Shown: positions 24,093 to 35,781, counted from the first letter of the stretch. The stretch: DNA of 64,000 bases from Vitellaria paradoxa (GCA_019916065.1 CM034241.1:15546228-15610227); one strand, 5' to 3'. Notes: generated from the sequence alone by a model not told the origin. Numbers and translations: made by a program.

Positions 24093-24273
24093 AGGGAAAA
24101 TGGGAGTTAAGCAAGGAGGGCAGCTTTAGGGGGGAATTAAAAGACCTTGTAATGACCACCTCAAGGTAGTCAACTATTTTGATTAAGCGGTCATCTAAAA
24201 CACTTTAGGCGACCACCTTGAGGTGGTCAAGCGTTCCCTGCGGTCCCCTATAACCATTTTTCTAGTACTATAT

Positions 24274-25639
24274 TTGTCTCTTATTTCTCTAATCACGTCT
24301 CACTTTTCTCTCTTTCTACAATTAAACTCAGTTGATTCTTACTCTCTCAAATGCATCTTAGAATTAATCAAGTTATTTAATCGTTATTACCAAGGTGTTT
24401 TTTAACTGTTGTAATTCCTTTTAGTTAAAAGATTATTGTAACTTTTAAGTGTTAATATATGTCAATGCACTTCAAATTGTGAATTAAAAAAGGTCTCAAT
24501 TTTTGCCCAAGCTGGCTTAGGATGTAGTCAAATTATTCAAACTTTACTCGATTTAAGATCCTATGTGAATATTATTATGAGGTTATTTATAGGAATTTAT
24601 TTGTCTTTATTTTATTATAGGCCTTGATTATATATATATATATATATATTTGCTCTTTATTGCTATTCAGATTAGTATAGATGAGATTTATGTCGTGCCC
24701 ATGAAAGTGGCTTTGGATACGAGCAATAACCTAACATGGATGTATTTTTGTATCATGAACTATCTGTGAATTATACTAGTATTTCATTGTTTAAATATAT
24801 AGTAAAATGAAAGAAATACGTACTCGGCCATGCTATTGAATTAGTTGTTTTTTTTTTTTTTATGTATCATTGATAAGTCGAGATGTGTTTGAGTCATAAC
24901 GATATGTATTACTCACTATCTGTTTTGATTGATAATTTTTTTGAATAAGTTTAGACTGGCTATTTAATTAATTGATATATATATTTATTTACATGGTAGG
25001 ATCAAGGTGTGTTTTAGTCATTGTAATATGCATAACCCATATTCTTTTTTGATTAGTAATTTTATTTCTATAGGTTGTTTTTACAGCCTTTCATTTAAGC
25101 TTAATTTTGGTTAAAATGTGTTTTGGTCATAATTACATTACCCTTAGTCTCTTTTGACTAGTGATTTTTATTTTTATAAGTTATTTTTACAGTATTTTAT
25201 GTAGGTTTGTTTTATAAATTTATATTTGAGTTCTTTGCAGGACATTATATTTTTGTGCCTTTATGACCAGATAATTTCCAATTGATTAATAAAGTTCAAA
25301 ATCTAACTCCTAAGCCTAACTTTTTCACTTTCTATAGAAACATCATCACACTTGCCAAATGTTTTATGAAGAAATAGGAAAATATTATACTTAACCTAAA
25401 TATACTTTACATTAAATATCATTTTGATCTATTTATTTTTAACAGTAACAATCTACCATTTGCATTTTTGGTTAAATTTTACTTTGCCTCTCTCGTTAAA
25501 ATTATTAATGAAAAATGTTGCATGTCAATCGCATATGATCTATATGTGACTTGCCGCTCCCCTTTCCACTATCTTTTCCTGCTTTGTTAATCTTCCCCTC
25601 TAAGGCAGGTTGGTGGCGACGGAAGCGGAAGGAAGAAAG
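24274..25639. other. Spacer with three diverged ~110-bp repeats
   Basis: No gene. Around 24870-25200 three weak copies share GTGTTTTGGTCATAA, CTTTTGAYTAGTGATTTT and TATAAGTTATTTTTACAG-like text. At 25390-25560 lies a fragment resembling the MITEs in NFU intron 2 (TTAAAATTATTAATGAAAAA). Confidence 0.5.
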
Positions 25640-25985
25640 CTAGCATTCTGTTTGGGATGATAGATTTGATGGGATATGATTTCATTTAGTAAGTATTCCC
25701 ATCAATTTTTATATTTGGAATTAAAATAAGATTTTATGAGTTGGATTTGATTTCATTTCGTAACTTAAATTTTGAGATTTCTATATCATTTGAAATCTAA
25801 CCCAAAATAATAGAATTTAATTAGAATTCATTTTTTAAAGTAATTTAAGTAAGTAGACAAATTTACCATCATATATAATATTTACCAAAATTTCCAATTC
25901 CTATTAGCATGGTCAAGTTTAGTATTCTAGTTAAATTAATTCAATTTAATTCTTAAATTCAAATATGTGTTCCAAACACAAAATT
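25640..25985. mobile_element. Possible MITE with TGTTTGG termini
   Basis: The left end is CTGTTTGGGATGATAGATTTGA. The right end, reverse-complemented, is TTGTGTTTGGAACACATATTTGA. The interior is AT-rich with no coding. The ends resemble Harbinger-type MITEs, but no TSD could be fixed. Confidence 0.4.
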
Positions 25986-26417
25986 TCATTTATCAAATAA
26001 AATAAAATCGATTTTTTATTTTAAATTAAATTAATTCTTAAAGAGAAATATTTCTAAACAAAGTGAAAGAGATGACGCTCTTTTCTTAGGACTTCTTTTT
26101 TATCTATGCAACATGAAAAAGATGCCATCTTTTTGTCATCCCTGCAGCTTTCAAGCGATATTAGATAAACTTAAACAACCTTTCCGTGCATAGCTAGCAT
26201 TTGAGAATGGGTTATGGCCATAAAGACTAGACGCCGTTGTACACATGATGCATGCAAATTTTTTTTGTCTTATTAATCAATAAAAATATTTTAATTTTGT
26301 AAAATATGAATATTTACTCAATTTCTTATTAATTGTTATTTTTATATATGTTCTAGATGCTGGTATTTTAGTGTCTTTGTGTTGACAATTCCTTTGTTTG
26401 TAATTTGTACTGAGTTA

Positions 26418-26780
26418 GTCTTTAGAAAATGTCACAAGTTAGTGTAAATAGTTCACTAGTACAAGGCAAAGTGTGTTAGTATATCATAGGACAGGTTGGG
26501 AGAAGAACAGTTGAAGAAAAGGGTGTGTTTGTGCTCTATTAAAGCCTTTATTCATTAGCATCCTTTCTATTTTTGTTTGAAAAAGAGCATTCTGTTTGAA
26601 AGTGTGTGCACAGTGTGCTTTGTGAGCATGAGAAGGGAAGCTCGCACCTGTGAGCATTTCTCGACACATGAGACACAGAAAATATTTTGTCCAGTATGTG
26701 TTCAATGTGTCTCACAAGTATGAGTAGGGAAACTCTTGCCCAAGCGCTACTCATTTTGTCACATAAAATTTTCTAAAGAC
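26418..26780. mobile_element. 363-bp inverted-repeat-flanked unit, class unknown
   Basis: GTCTTTAGAAAATGTCACAA (26418-26437) is inverted at 26756-26780 as TTGTCACATAAAATTTTCTAAAGAC. The interior has two related blocks (CTCACAAGTATGAGTAGGGAA and TGAGCATGAGAAGGGAA). The hAT element at 26781 inserted exactly at its right end, so the last 8 bases also serve as that element's TSD. Confidence 0.5.
26773..26780. repeat. 8-bp TSD of hAT element, left copy
   Basis: CTAAAGAC here and at 28800-28807, an exact direct repeat. Confidence 0.85.
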
Positions 26781-28799
26781 TAGGGATGTAAACGGGTAGG
26801 GTACCTGCTTAATTAGTCAATCCCATTACCAAACTCATTTATTTTTTGCTTCCCATTACCGTCCCAAACCCATTTATTTTTTAGTTGAAATCCCAAACTC
26901 GTCTCGTCCCAAACCCCTAAAACTTGTCTCAAACCTGCGAAACCCATTTGTGTTTAATAGGTCAAATTACCCTTTAAGTATCTGTTAAATACCCGATTTA
27001 AGATCAAAGATAAAAAAAAATTAGTCACAAAAATGTTAAATTTATTAAATTGAACAAAGTCATTAGTCAAAGAACCTCTACTTTTTGTCTTTTTTTTGGA
27101 AAGGTAAAAGATATATACTTTAAATAGTAAAAATAAATGTACAAAATATACATGGGCAAACCCGTGAAACAATACAATAGGAATCAAAATATAATAGGAA
27201 TCACAGTTCATAAAAAAATTAAAAACCCAATATGGAACAATTAATGAGATGTGAAAATAACAGACAACAAATCATAAATTAAACAAGTTTAAAAGAATCA
27301 TCCCAACAAAACTAAGAGCAACCGTTAACAAAGCATCAAAGTTACAAACCATTAGTCCAAGCAAGATACCAACAACTCAAACTGTTTCATGAAAAAATTG
27401 GAAAAGTCTAATAAAAGAGAAAGTGGAGATAATTTAAACTAAAAAAAGAGTTTTTTTTTTTGGTAATTAACTAAAAAAGAGTTAAACAATATGTATGTAT
27501 ACATGTACAAAGAACTTTTAAATTAATTAAAAAGTGGAATATATAAATAAAACAATAAATGTGGTGAAAATGGTAAATAAATTAAGATTTGGATGGCGTG
27601 CTGAATTCTTCTGAATTTCATTCCTCAACTTTAGTGACTAGCAATATCATATAGTGACACAGCTACCATTCCTACAATTTTTAACAATTATTTTAAAAAA
27701 TATAACTTGAAACTAAATGGTAAAAAATAACAAAAATAATAAAAAGAGAAAGAAATATACTCATCAAAATCGTTTTCGGCGTATGTCACGCAATTTGCAT
27801 CCATCTCCATAGAAGCATCTGCATTAACAAAAAAATTTAATAAAAATTTTCAATTTATAATCTACTACATAGGATAAAATAATAAATAATTTTAAAATTT
27901 TTTCCAGTATTTATAGTCACTTTCCACGCAGAAGACTTTTTTTTCACCAGGAAGATTAGGTGTGGTGGAAAGTGGCTTTTTTGCGCACTAGGAAGATTAC
28001 GCCATGATTGACTTGAATGTATACATGTAAAATCAAGTTTGACCTGTATAAAACAATCACACCAATATTCATGTCCAAGGCTATTTATAATTATGAATAA
28101 TTTCTCTACTATCCAAATTAATAAAAATTAAAGTTAGATTGGTCGAACGAACAGGGCGGACAACATGGATTTGAAGCCGACAAACTTATGGATGCAAAAA
28201 GACGTGGGCAGTTGCAACATTTTTACACATAGAGTCTTTCAAAAAGATATTTCAAAATAAATCAATCTAAAAAAAAAAAAAAAACTCACTTGAAGAAGGC
28301 TACCCACTGATTGGAGAGTTGGAGAAAAGAACAATGGTTGTCGGCAATTTCAACAGTACGATTGTAAGTGACGGGAGAGAAGACTAAAGGGTGTTTGATT
28401 TTCAGATTTGGGGAGTTGCGGCTACTGGTATATGACATTATATAGTAGGGTTATATTAGGGGTAAAAATGAGCGAAAGTTCATAAATAACCTTAGCTAAA
28501 AATTTTCAAAAATTTTATTTTAGGGATAAAATTTTAAATATATAAATATATATTTTATTTTATTAAGCAAGTATTTAACGACTACCCTATAGGTATCGGG
28601 TATCGTGTACCTTATAAGTATTAACGGGTATCGGGTATCGGATACCCTACAGGCAAATCCCAAACTCGTCTCAAACCCGCATGGGAATTAAATTTCAATC
28701 CCAAACCCATCCCAATCCCATTAGGGTATTTCCCAACAGGTTTTTATTAGGTTCACTCAAGTCGGGTACACTCGTGTACCCATCTCATTGATATCCCTA
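26781..28799. mobile_element. 2.0-kb non-autonomous hAT element
   Basis: The left end is TAGGGATGTAAACGGGTAGG. The right end, reverse-complemented, is TAGGGATATCAATGAGATGG. An exact 8-bp TSD, CTAAAGAC, flanks it. Subterminal zones on both sides are crowded with CCCAAACCCAT, CAAACTCGTCTC and GGGTATCGGGTATC motifs (26815-26990; 28570-28770), typical of plant hAT elements with TAGGGATG ends. No transposase frame was found. The interior has an imperfect hairpin, AGTCACTTTCCAC / GTGGAAAGTGGCT (27915-27977). Confidence 0.88.
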
Positions 28800-28807
28800 C
28801 TAAAGAC

Positions 28808-31390
28808 AACTACATATTTGATTTACCCCTTCTCTTTGATATAAAAAAGCAAAAATCTTTTCCTAACCCTAGGCATTTGAACCCACGCAGCCTTTTCCTA
28901 TTGTTTTGAGCAAAATCTAAGAAGATGACGATTGGTAAAGGTGATTGTCAGTCTTGACAGCATTTTCGACCTTTGGCAAAGATCTTTCCATTTCTAGCTC
29001 AGATCTGTAGTGTGATATCAGATTAGGAAGCATTTTTCTTCAAGGATTGAAGGTAGATTTTTTCACTATTTGAGGTGAGTTGCCGATTTGTCTAGCAAGA
29101 AAGGTTAAAAAGTATTGCAGACAAGTAGATCAATGGAATTTAATTGGAGAACTTGTAATGCTTTCCTTTGGATACCTTGCAACTTCTTTTCATATAGTGA
29201 TGATTTCTAGTCTGATCTGCTCAAAAATCCAAGGTTGCTTTTTCTTTGATTTCAAAAGAGTTTTTATCTTTATCAACAAATTCTTGTGTATTTGTGGTAG
29301 ATGCTTGTGTTGAGCTGAATTTGATACATAGATGGTGATTTGTTTCTTTATTAATTGCCGATTTTAAGTATTTGGAGCTGGTTTGAGACCTTCATGGTAC
29401 ACATGCGATATACGTAAATTTTTATTTTAAAGCTATGTACGTATCATTAATTAATTTGTTAATTATAAAGAAATTAACAAAAGTGATTTAAGTAGTAAAT
29501 AATAAGTAGTCATGTTAAGGTTATTTAAGTAAATAACGCATAATTAAGGAGCATTTATAGAAAATAAAAAAATTACAAAAATAGTAGATAGTTAAAGAGT
29601 ATTTAAAGAAGATAAAAAATAAATGGGCAAAATTACTTAATTATGTGGAAGTTATAAAGAAATCATATTTAATTCTATTGAAGTATAGGGTGTTAGAAGA
29701 AGTCAAAGGATATTATGAGAAGGGGAAAAAAAAGAAAAAAGATAAAAAGGCCTCACCAACAAAAAAAAATAAGAAAAGTCTACCTAAAAAAGGAGTTTCA
29801 CCAAATTTATGAATTTACCTTATAATAACATAGATGAGAAATATTTTTCAGTCAAATTGAGACTTAATTGTAAATATTTAAAATTAATTGTTATAATTAA
29901 AAGTGCATGAGTCGAAATAAAATTTGATATTAAGTGTTAGGATATAAAATATACTTTACTTAAAAAAAAAAATCACTTACTTCTATATTAAAACATTACA
30001 CATCTTGTCACGTTTTAATTTAATAGCCAAAATTATTCCAGTTCAATACCAAGACTGCCCCCACTTCAGTTCCACAGCCTTTTTTCTCTGTGTGATGCTA
30101 CTTGGTTAGAATGAACTAAGGTATGATTTGATAATAAATCAATATTACTAACTACTTTACTAGTTACTCTATGTAAATATCTATAAAAATTATGATAGAA
30201 CAATTAGGTATGAGTAATTATAAAATTTAGCAATAATTTATTAAGAGGGAAAAAATACATCTTAAGGAAAATAAATTACCTTTTTGTTTTACATAATTAA
30301 CAAAATAAAAATAAATTATTTTAAGAGAAATCCACTCATTTTTTTAATTTTTCAACCCCAATAAAAAATTAAATATATTCTAAAATTTTATTATTACCTT
30401 TCCCATTTCTCATATTTATTTTTTTTCTTTTTTTTTTTGGGTAGGTTATTTTTTTCTTCATTTTACATATTGAAAATCCGACTACACAATAAACACTTAC
30501 TTTTTACTTTTTTTTTTATATATTTTTTTGACGGTTTTATTTCTGTTAATTTGATTGAATTAAAAGATATAAAAGACATTTGTCACAGCGGGACCAGATA
30601 GTTACAAGGTCGAATCAAGTCAAAGTGACGGCTGTACGTATGAAATAATAAAATAAAGAAACAATCAACAAGTTGCAGAAGCGTCCGAACAAGGGTGTCG
30701 GTACGTTGCGTCAGGAATTGCAGGTTAGAATGGCAGAGTATCTGCCAAAATTGTCATAGTTGTTTTTAAACTCGTTTAAACTTTTTGTACCTGCTTTCTT
30801 GTGAGGTGTCATTTGGCGCCTTAAAAAAATTAATTTTTTTTATTTTTTTAATTTTTATCTAACTTCATTCACGGAATACAAAATTAATTTTTATTAATTT
30901 TTTAATTGTTATTAATTTTCTTCATTTTTTAATTTATATTTATTTTTTTTAACTTTTTTTTAATATTTTTTAACTTTTACAAAATTTTATCGAATATCTA
31001 ATTAACCAATAAAATGTCACATATTAAGCTCATATACAAAGTTACATTTTTTTATTTCTTTTCTTATGGCACCTACTAACTCCTTAAATTAGCTCACAAA
31101 ATTCGTTTAAAACGTGATATGTCTCATTCTATTTAGAATTTAATTTTTAGTTTAATTTATAGATAGGTTCAAGTGGTCCTTAAATGATAGATACTTTATA
31201 ATTATAAAGCTAATAAGTAAGTGGACCTTTATAAAAAAATCCTTTAATAAATATAAAACCCCACCTACTTCAATATACACGTCAAAAATGTACATAAATC
31301 TCCTAAAATCACCACCAACTTAAATTGGTCGTTTAAAAACTTTTCGGTAGCCATTCTTTTGAGTTTAACTCGCAACCTCATTCGACTCAC
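28808..31390. other. AT-rich intergenic spacer
   Basis: No coding gene recognised. A stretch at about 28850-29330 is less AT-rich and could be a leader or LTR fragment, but I see no PBS, TIR or conserved frame. The 77-codon frame at 29080-29313 has no recognisable match. Confidence 0.45.
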
Positions 31391-31399
31391 ATTGATTTC

Positions 31400-31443
31400 T
31401 TCCAACGAATAATGTCAGCGCAACACACACACACACACACACA

Positions 31444-31509
<66 letters not shown>

Positions 31510-32021
31510 AGAACAAGGAATGTAGGAGAAAGAGGAGGCATACACCTTGCTGGAAAACGGAGGAGGCATACATCTTGGTGGAAAAAAAACTAGAAAAGGG
31601 GAAAGATATGGGGGTTTTATATTTAGGGTCCCTCTCACCCAGGTTCATGAACTTACAATAAACCCTACTGTCAAAACACCTCCAAACTTCCCCATAGAAG
31701 CCAAAATTTGAATTCCCATAAGCCAACCCTTGGCCTCTCCCACAATATTAAATTCTTTTGCCTTCCTTCTCCACTAATGGAAGCTCACCTCTTCTCTCAG
31801 CCAATGAAAACACATGCACCTATATATATATATATATATATGTATTTATATACAATCCTATGCTAACATAAATATAATTAATCAAATATTAACACAAGTC
31901 ACACATATTTAATTTAAACAAAATTTAATACCTTTATATAAAATGTAATTGAGAAAAAAAAAACTGAATTTATAAACAATAAACCCAATATAAAATGCCA
32001 AAAAAAATTTGAGTTTTTACA
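31400..32021 (-). repeat. Probable LTR of minus-strand Ty3/gypsy relic
   Basis: On the minus strand the sequence starts TGTAAAAACTC at 32021, directly after a purine tract (GTAAGGAGGATAGGA, 32022-32036 reversed) at the end of the pol relic. A TATATAAATACAT box lies near 31840. The distal end is not fixed; the microsatellite at 31422-31506 is probably inside it. Confidence 0.5.
31422..31506. repeat. Compound (AC)n(TC)n microsatellite
   Basis: About 12 AC units (31422-31445) are followed by about 30 TC units (31446-31506). It lies in the probable LTR leader of the minus-strand gypsy relic. The Arg-Glu-rich frames across it are artefacts. Confidence 0.95.
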
Positions 32022-32039
32022 TCCTATCCTCCTTACAAA

Positions 32040-32890
32040 ATTTTTGTCCTCAAAAATTAGAATAACAGATAATATAACAAATTTAAACAAACAACTCGGG
32101 GTAACGATGCCTTATATCTGACTTATACTCCCAAGTTGACTCTTCCTTTCTGTGATACTTTCACAACACCCGAACCAAAAGTATAGGTCATCCCTTGAAG
32201 AACCTACTCACGAGAATTCACAATTCTCATAGGCTTTACCTTGTAGGAGAAATTAGAATCAATCTCAAGCTCCTTCGAACCCAAAACATAAGACGGATTA
32301 GGGTTATACTTCTTCAGTATGGATATGTAGAACATCTCATGTACCTTGGATAATTTCAGTGGCAAAGCTAAATGGTATGCCACTTTGCCAACTCAAGCCG
32401 AAACCTCAAATGGCCTAATATACCTTGGCAAGAGCTTGCCCTTACGGCTAAATCAAAATTGTCCCTTGTGTGGCAAGATCTTTAGGAACACATGGTCTCA
32501 CACCTCAAACTCTAATGGCCTGCACTTTCGATCAGCATAGTTCTTCTGGCAACTATGCGCGGTTTCAAGCCTCTGTTTGATAATTCTAATATTCTTTATC
32601 ATTTCTCAAACCATCTCTGATCCTAGCTTAACTGTCTCTCCAATCTCAACCCAGCAGATAGATCTACAGGGATTCCCATATAATGCCTCATGAGGCACTA
32701 TCTCAATGCTAAATTAGTAATTGCTATTGTACGCAAACTCCACCAACGAAAGATTCGCCTACTAGCCACCCTAAAAATCGAACACATATGCTCGCAGTAT
32801 GTCCTTCAGAATCTGAATAGTACATTTAGATTGCCTATCTGTCTAAAGATAATATGCGGTGCTGAACATCAACTCACTCGACGGCCACAA
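32040..32890 (-). pseudogene. Ty3/gypsy pol relic: integrase C-terminal part
   Basis: Minus-strand translation from 32890 downwards gives integrase-core and C-terminal blocks seen also in the 44771-53688 element: YLQTDRQSKCTIQIL, LSLVEFAYNNSN, HEALYGNPCRS, IKQRLETAHSCQKNYAD, RRPLEFEV-like, IRPFEV..VGKVAYHLALP and LKKYNPNPSYVL. GAGGACAAAAATTTTG before the PPT is the usual gypsy 3' signature. Stops and substitutions throughout make it dead. It is truncated at about 32890, before the catalytic core. Confidence 0.85.
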
Positions 32891-33441
32891 ATATATTTGC
32901 TTGTCCGCGTTTGTGGGCAGGGTTTCACGCTTGCAAACATTAGCGTAATATCCTAGTTGTGCCATTTCATAGCCTATTAGCATAGGCAAAGAAGTCTACC
33001 TATAAACATAGGTGAAAAAGGGCACTTGGTCTTGTAGGAGGAGATCCACATCTGACCCTGTGGGTGGAGGACCCTACCTGGTCTAGCGGGCGAGAAAACT
33101 CGCCAGGAAGGCTTGCGACAGCTCCCTTAGGCAACATGAGCTTTTGGGCTATACTGGTTTTTTCAAGTTATTGTAGGATTTTTTTTATTTTCTTTGTTGT
33201 GACCTATCTTATTTTATCCATTGGACAACTACGAATAATGTTTGTTGTTTGCTGGGTTTTTTTTTTAAATATTAGGCGATGGCATAAGTATTAAGCCACC
33301 CTGACAAGATGAAAAAAGAATGGACAATATACATGCAGTGGTGTTTGATATTTTTCAAAGGAAGAAATAAATAAAAATTAGCGTGAGAGTAATATGTAAT
33401 AAAATTTAATTAAAAAAATAAAATAGTTTTATAAAAATTAT
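32891..33441. other. Spacer, partly GC-richer, unassigned
   Basis: About 32985-33130 is GC-richer (CTCGCCAGGAAGGCTTGCGA) and may be a transposon fragment. The 76-codon frame at 33064-33294 has no match I know. Confidence 0.4.
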
Positions 33442-33594
33442 GGGCTCGTTTGGATTCTCAAATAAAACCAAAAAATTTCAAAAAATTTCAAAAATTTTTA
33501 AATTCCTCCAATCACATTTTGTCACTTATCATTTTTACATCACATCAATCCAATTCATTAATTTTTTTTTGTTTTATTTGAGACTCCAAACGAG
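33442..33594. mobile_element. 153-bp MITE, copy 2
   Basis: The left TIR is GGGCTCGTTTGGATTCTC. The right TIR, reverse-complemented, is AACTCGTTTGGAGTCTCA. About 25 bp pair with few mismatches, continuing AAATAAAAC. The core matches copy 1 at 1094-1244. TTAT flanks both sides, and a (TA)n run begins right after it. Tourist-like termini. Confidence 0.75.
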
Positions 33595-33759
33595 TTATAT
33601 ATATATATATATATATATTTTAATAAAGATCCAGACACCACTATCTTATTTTCGAGTATCCGTATCTGGGGATAGGATGTACGGTAAACGTCAGGTAATG
33701 TACAACAACCTTTGTTTGCTGCAGTTGCCCATCACCCCAGGGAATAAGGGACACGGGTA

Positions 33760-33768
33760 TAGAGAAGC
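33760..33768. repeat. 9-bp TSD of foldback element, left copy
   Basis: TAGAGAAGC here and at 35420-35428, identical. Confidence 0.88.
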
Positions 33769-35419
33769 GGACGCGGACCCCCGACTTCAGCGACTGTAGT
33801 CGACTCCCGACTTCAGCGACTGTTGTCAATTGGAATAATATCGTTTGGCTCAAAACGCCATCATTTGATGGCTTTTTTTTTTTTTTTTTGTTTTTTTCCG
33901 AGGCAACGTGATGGTGGGAGAGAGGAGTGCGAATTGAAAAATTGAGAGAGGAATCTACCCTGGGTGTCTTTGTGTGAGAATAGTAAAAATTTATAAATAA
34001 AAATAATTAATTTTTTATTTAATTAATTTAAAAAATAAAATAAAATAAAATAAAAAATATTTTAATTATGATTAAATAATTTTTAACAACTTTTAAGTGT
34101 GTAATAAAACAAATATAAATAAATAAAATAAAAATAATTAATTTTAATATGCTTGTTCAAATAAATATAAATAAATTTGTTATAATATCTAACATATTCT
34201 TTTGTAACAAGCTAAGTTTGGGTATTTTTATCAAAATTTGTAAAAGTTTATTTATAAAAGGTAATTATGTTTATTTAAATTATATATAAGAAGAAGATTT
34301 TGTATTTTTGTTAGCCTAGGTTTGGAGGATAAAAAAATTAAAAAAACAAAAAATTTGATATTTTAGGTATTTGGTAAAACATCAAAAGTTATTAATAATT
34401 TTATGAGACATGTTGAACACGTTAATTTTTTACTAAGTTGGCGAGAGTTAAAATGTTTATTTTACTTTAAGACAATTCAAAAATTATCAAAATTTTTACC
34501 GAATACACAAAAAATTATTTTACTTTGAACACATTAATTTTTTGCTAAGTTGGCAAGAGTCATAATGTTTATTTTACTTTAAGACAATTCAAAAGTTACC
34601 AAAATTTTTACCGAATACACAAAAAATAATTAAAATTTACTAAAAATTCTTATTTATGAATTTACTACACACTTAAAAGTAATTATTATTAAAAATTATC
34701 AAAATTTACTAAAATAAAAATAATTAATTTTTAATATGCTTGTTAAAATAAATATAAATAACTTTTAGCAAAAAAATTAACGTGTTCAACATGTCACATA
34801 AAATTGTTAATAATTTTTTATGTTTTACCAAATACCTAAAACACCAAAGTTGGTGTTTCTTTTTTTTTTCTTTAATTTTTTTATCCTCCAAATGTGGGCT
34901 AACAAAAATACAAAATCTTGTTCTTATAAATAATTTAAATAAATATAATTACCTTTTATAAATAAACTTTTACAAATTTTGATAAAAATACTCAAACTTA
35001 GCTTATTACAAAAGAATATATTAGAAATTATAACAAATTTATTTATATTTATTTGAACAAGCATATTAAAATTAATTATTTTTATTTTATTTATTTATAT
35101 TTATTTTACTACACACTTAAAAGTTGTTAAAAATTATTTAATTATAATTAAAATATTTTTTACTTTATTTTATTTTCTAATTTAATCAAATAAAAAATTA
35201 ATTATTTTTATTTGTAAATTTTTACCATTCTGACACAAAGACACTCAAGGTTAGTTCCTCTCTTTCTCAATTCGCACCCCCTCTCTCTCTCCATCACATT
35301 GCCCCCGAAGGAAAGAAAGAAAGAAAAAAAAAAAAAAGAGCTATCAAACGATGACGTTTCGAGCCAAATGAAGCCGTAGCCACTGAAGTCGGAGGGTGGA
35401 GTTCAGCCCCCCCGCGTCC
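33769..35419. mobile_element. Mutator-like foldback element with ~670-bp inverted arms
   Basis: The element starts GGACGCGGACCCCCGACTTC; its end, reverse-complemented, is GGACGCGGGGGGGCTGAAC. An identical 9-bp TSD, TAGAGAAGC, flanks it. The left arm (33769 to about 34440) and the right arm (about 34765-35419) are inverted copies. Shared landmarks include CGACTTCAG, TTTGGCTCRAAACG, GTGCGAATTGA, TGTCTTTGTGT, AAGCTAAGTTTG, GTATTTGGTAAAACAT and ACATGTTGAACACGTTAA. The centre holds a 112-bp direct duplication (from 34415 and 34527). There is no transposase. A 9-bp TSD and long TIRs point to a non-autonomous MULE. It ends 362 bp before the peroxidase ATG. Confidence 0.9.
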
Positions 35420-35781
35420 TAGAGAAGCCGCTGCCAACCTCAACCTAATGGAAACATTCACCAATCAGTTGTCAGTTGCCAGTTGCCAGTTGCCACTGCA
35501 GTGTGCCAAATGTCTGTCCTCTTCAATTATTTTATTATTAATTTTAATGCTATACATGTGCATACTTAAATAAATATGTTTAGTTTTTATTTGAGGTAGC
35601 AAAGAATTCTTAAAAATGATAAAAAAAAATATTAAAAAGTTTTAAAAAATTATTTATTTTGTACCACATTTTATTTTATTTTTTTATTATTTCAAATGTA
35701 TATATATATATATATATTGGGAAACCCAACCAAACCCAACTCGCGCTGCATGTGAAACAACAGGGGAGTCGGACAAGCAGA
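35420..35781 (+). promoter_or_regulatory. Peroxidase upstream region and 5'UTR
   Basis: The 362 bp lie between the foldback element and the ATG. It holds a short CAGTTGC/CAGTTGCC tandem run (about 35468-35491) and a (TA)n tract at 35699-35717 that could serve as a TATA region. The 5'UTR would then be about 60 bp. Promoter function is inference from position. Confidence 0.4.

Larger units (their letters stand above)
16427..24270 (-). mobile_element. CACTA (En/Spm) transposon, 7.8 kb, decayed
   Basis: The left terminus is CACTACTAGAATTGAG. The right terminus, reverse-complemented, is TAGTACTAGAAAAATGG, a CACTACTAGAAA-type TIR with two mutated bases. A 3-bp TSD, TAT, lies at 16424-16426 and 24271-24273. 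Both ends carry subterminal motifs around GGTCGTC/GACGACC and GGTGGTC (16490-16675, 24145-24232), as expected for CACTA. The minus strand carries a TNP2-class transposase relic at 19400-21562. The rest is tandem arrays and AT-rich filler. Confidence 0.88.

Noticed and set aside
23957..24169. 70-codon plus-strand frame with RERERE run
   Set aside because: Produced by (GA)n microsatellite in the CACTA right end.
28850..29330. Possible gene leader or LTR fragment
   Set aside because: Base composition changes, but I found no conserved frame, PBS, TIR or splice-supported exon.
31387..31726. Two long minus-strand frames rich in Arg-Glu and Val-Cys repeats
   Set aside because: They are translations of the (TC)n and (AC)n microsatellites inside an LTR; no domain or splice support.
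33064..33294. 76-codon frame MEDPTWSSGRENSPG...
   Set aside because: No recognisable domain; the second half is a hydrophobic translation of T-rich DNA.
35659..35781. Longer peroxidase start at the in-frame Met 35659
   Set aside because: It would code the TA repeat as YIYIYI and move the signal peptide inside the protein; the Met at 35782 gives a standard signal peptide.
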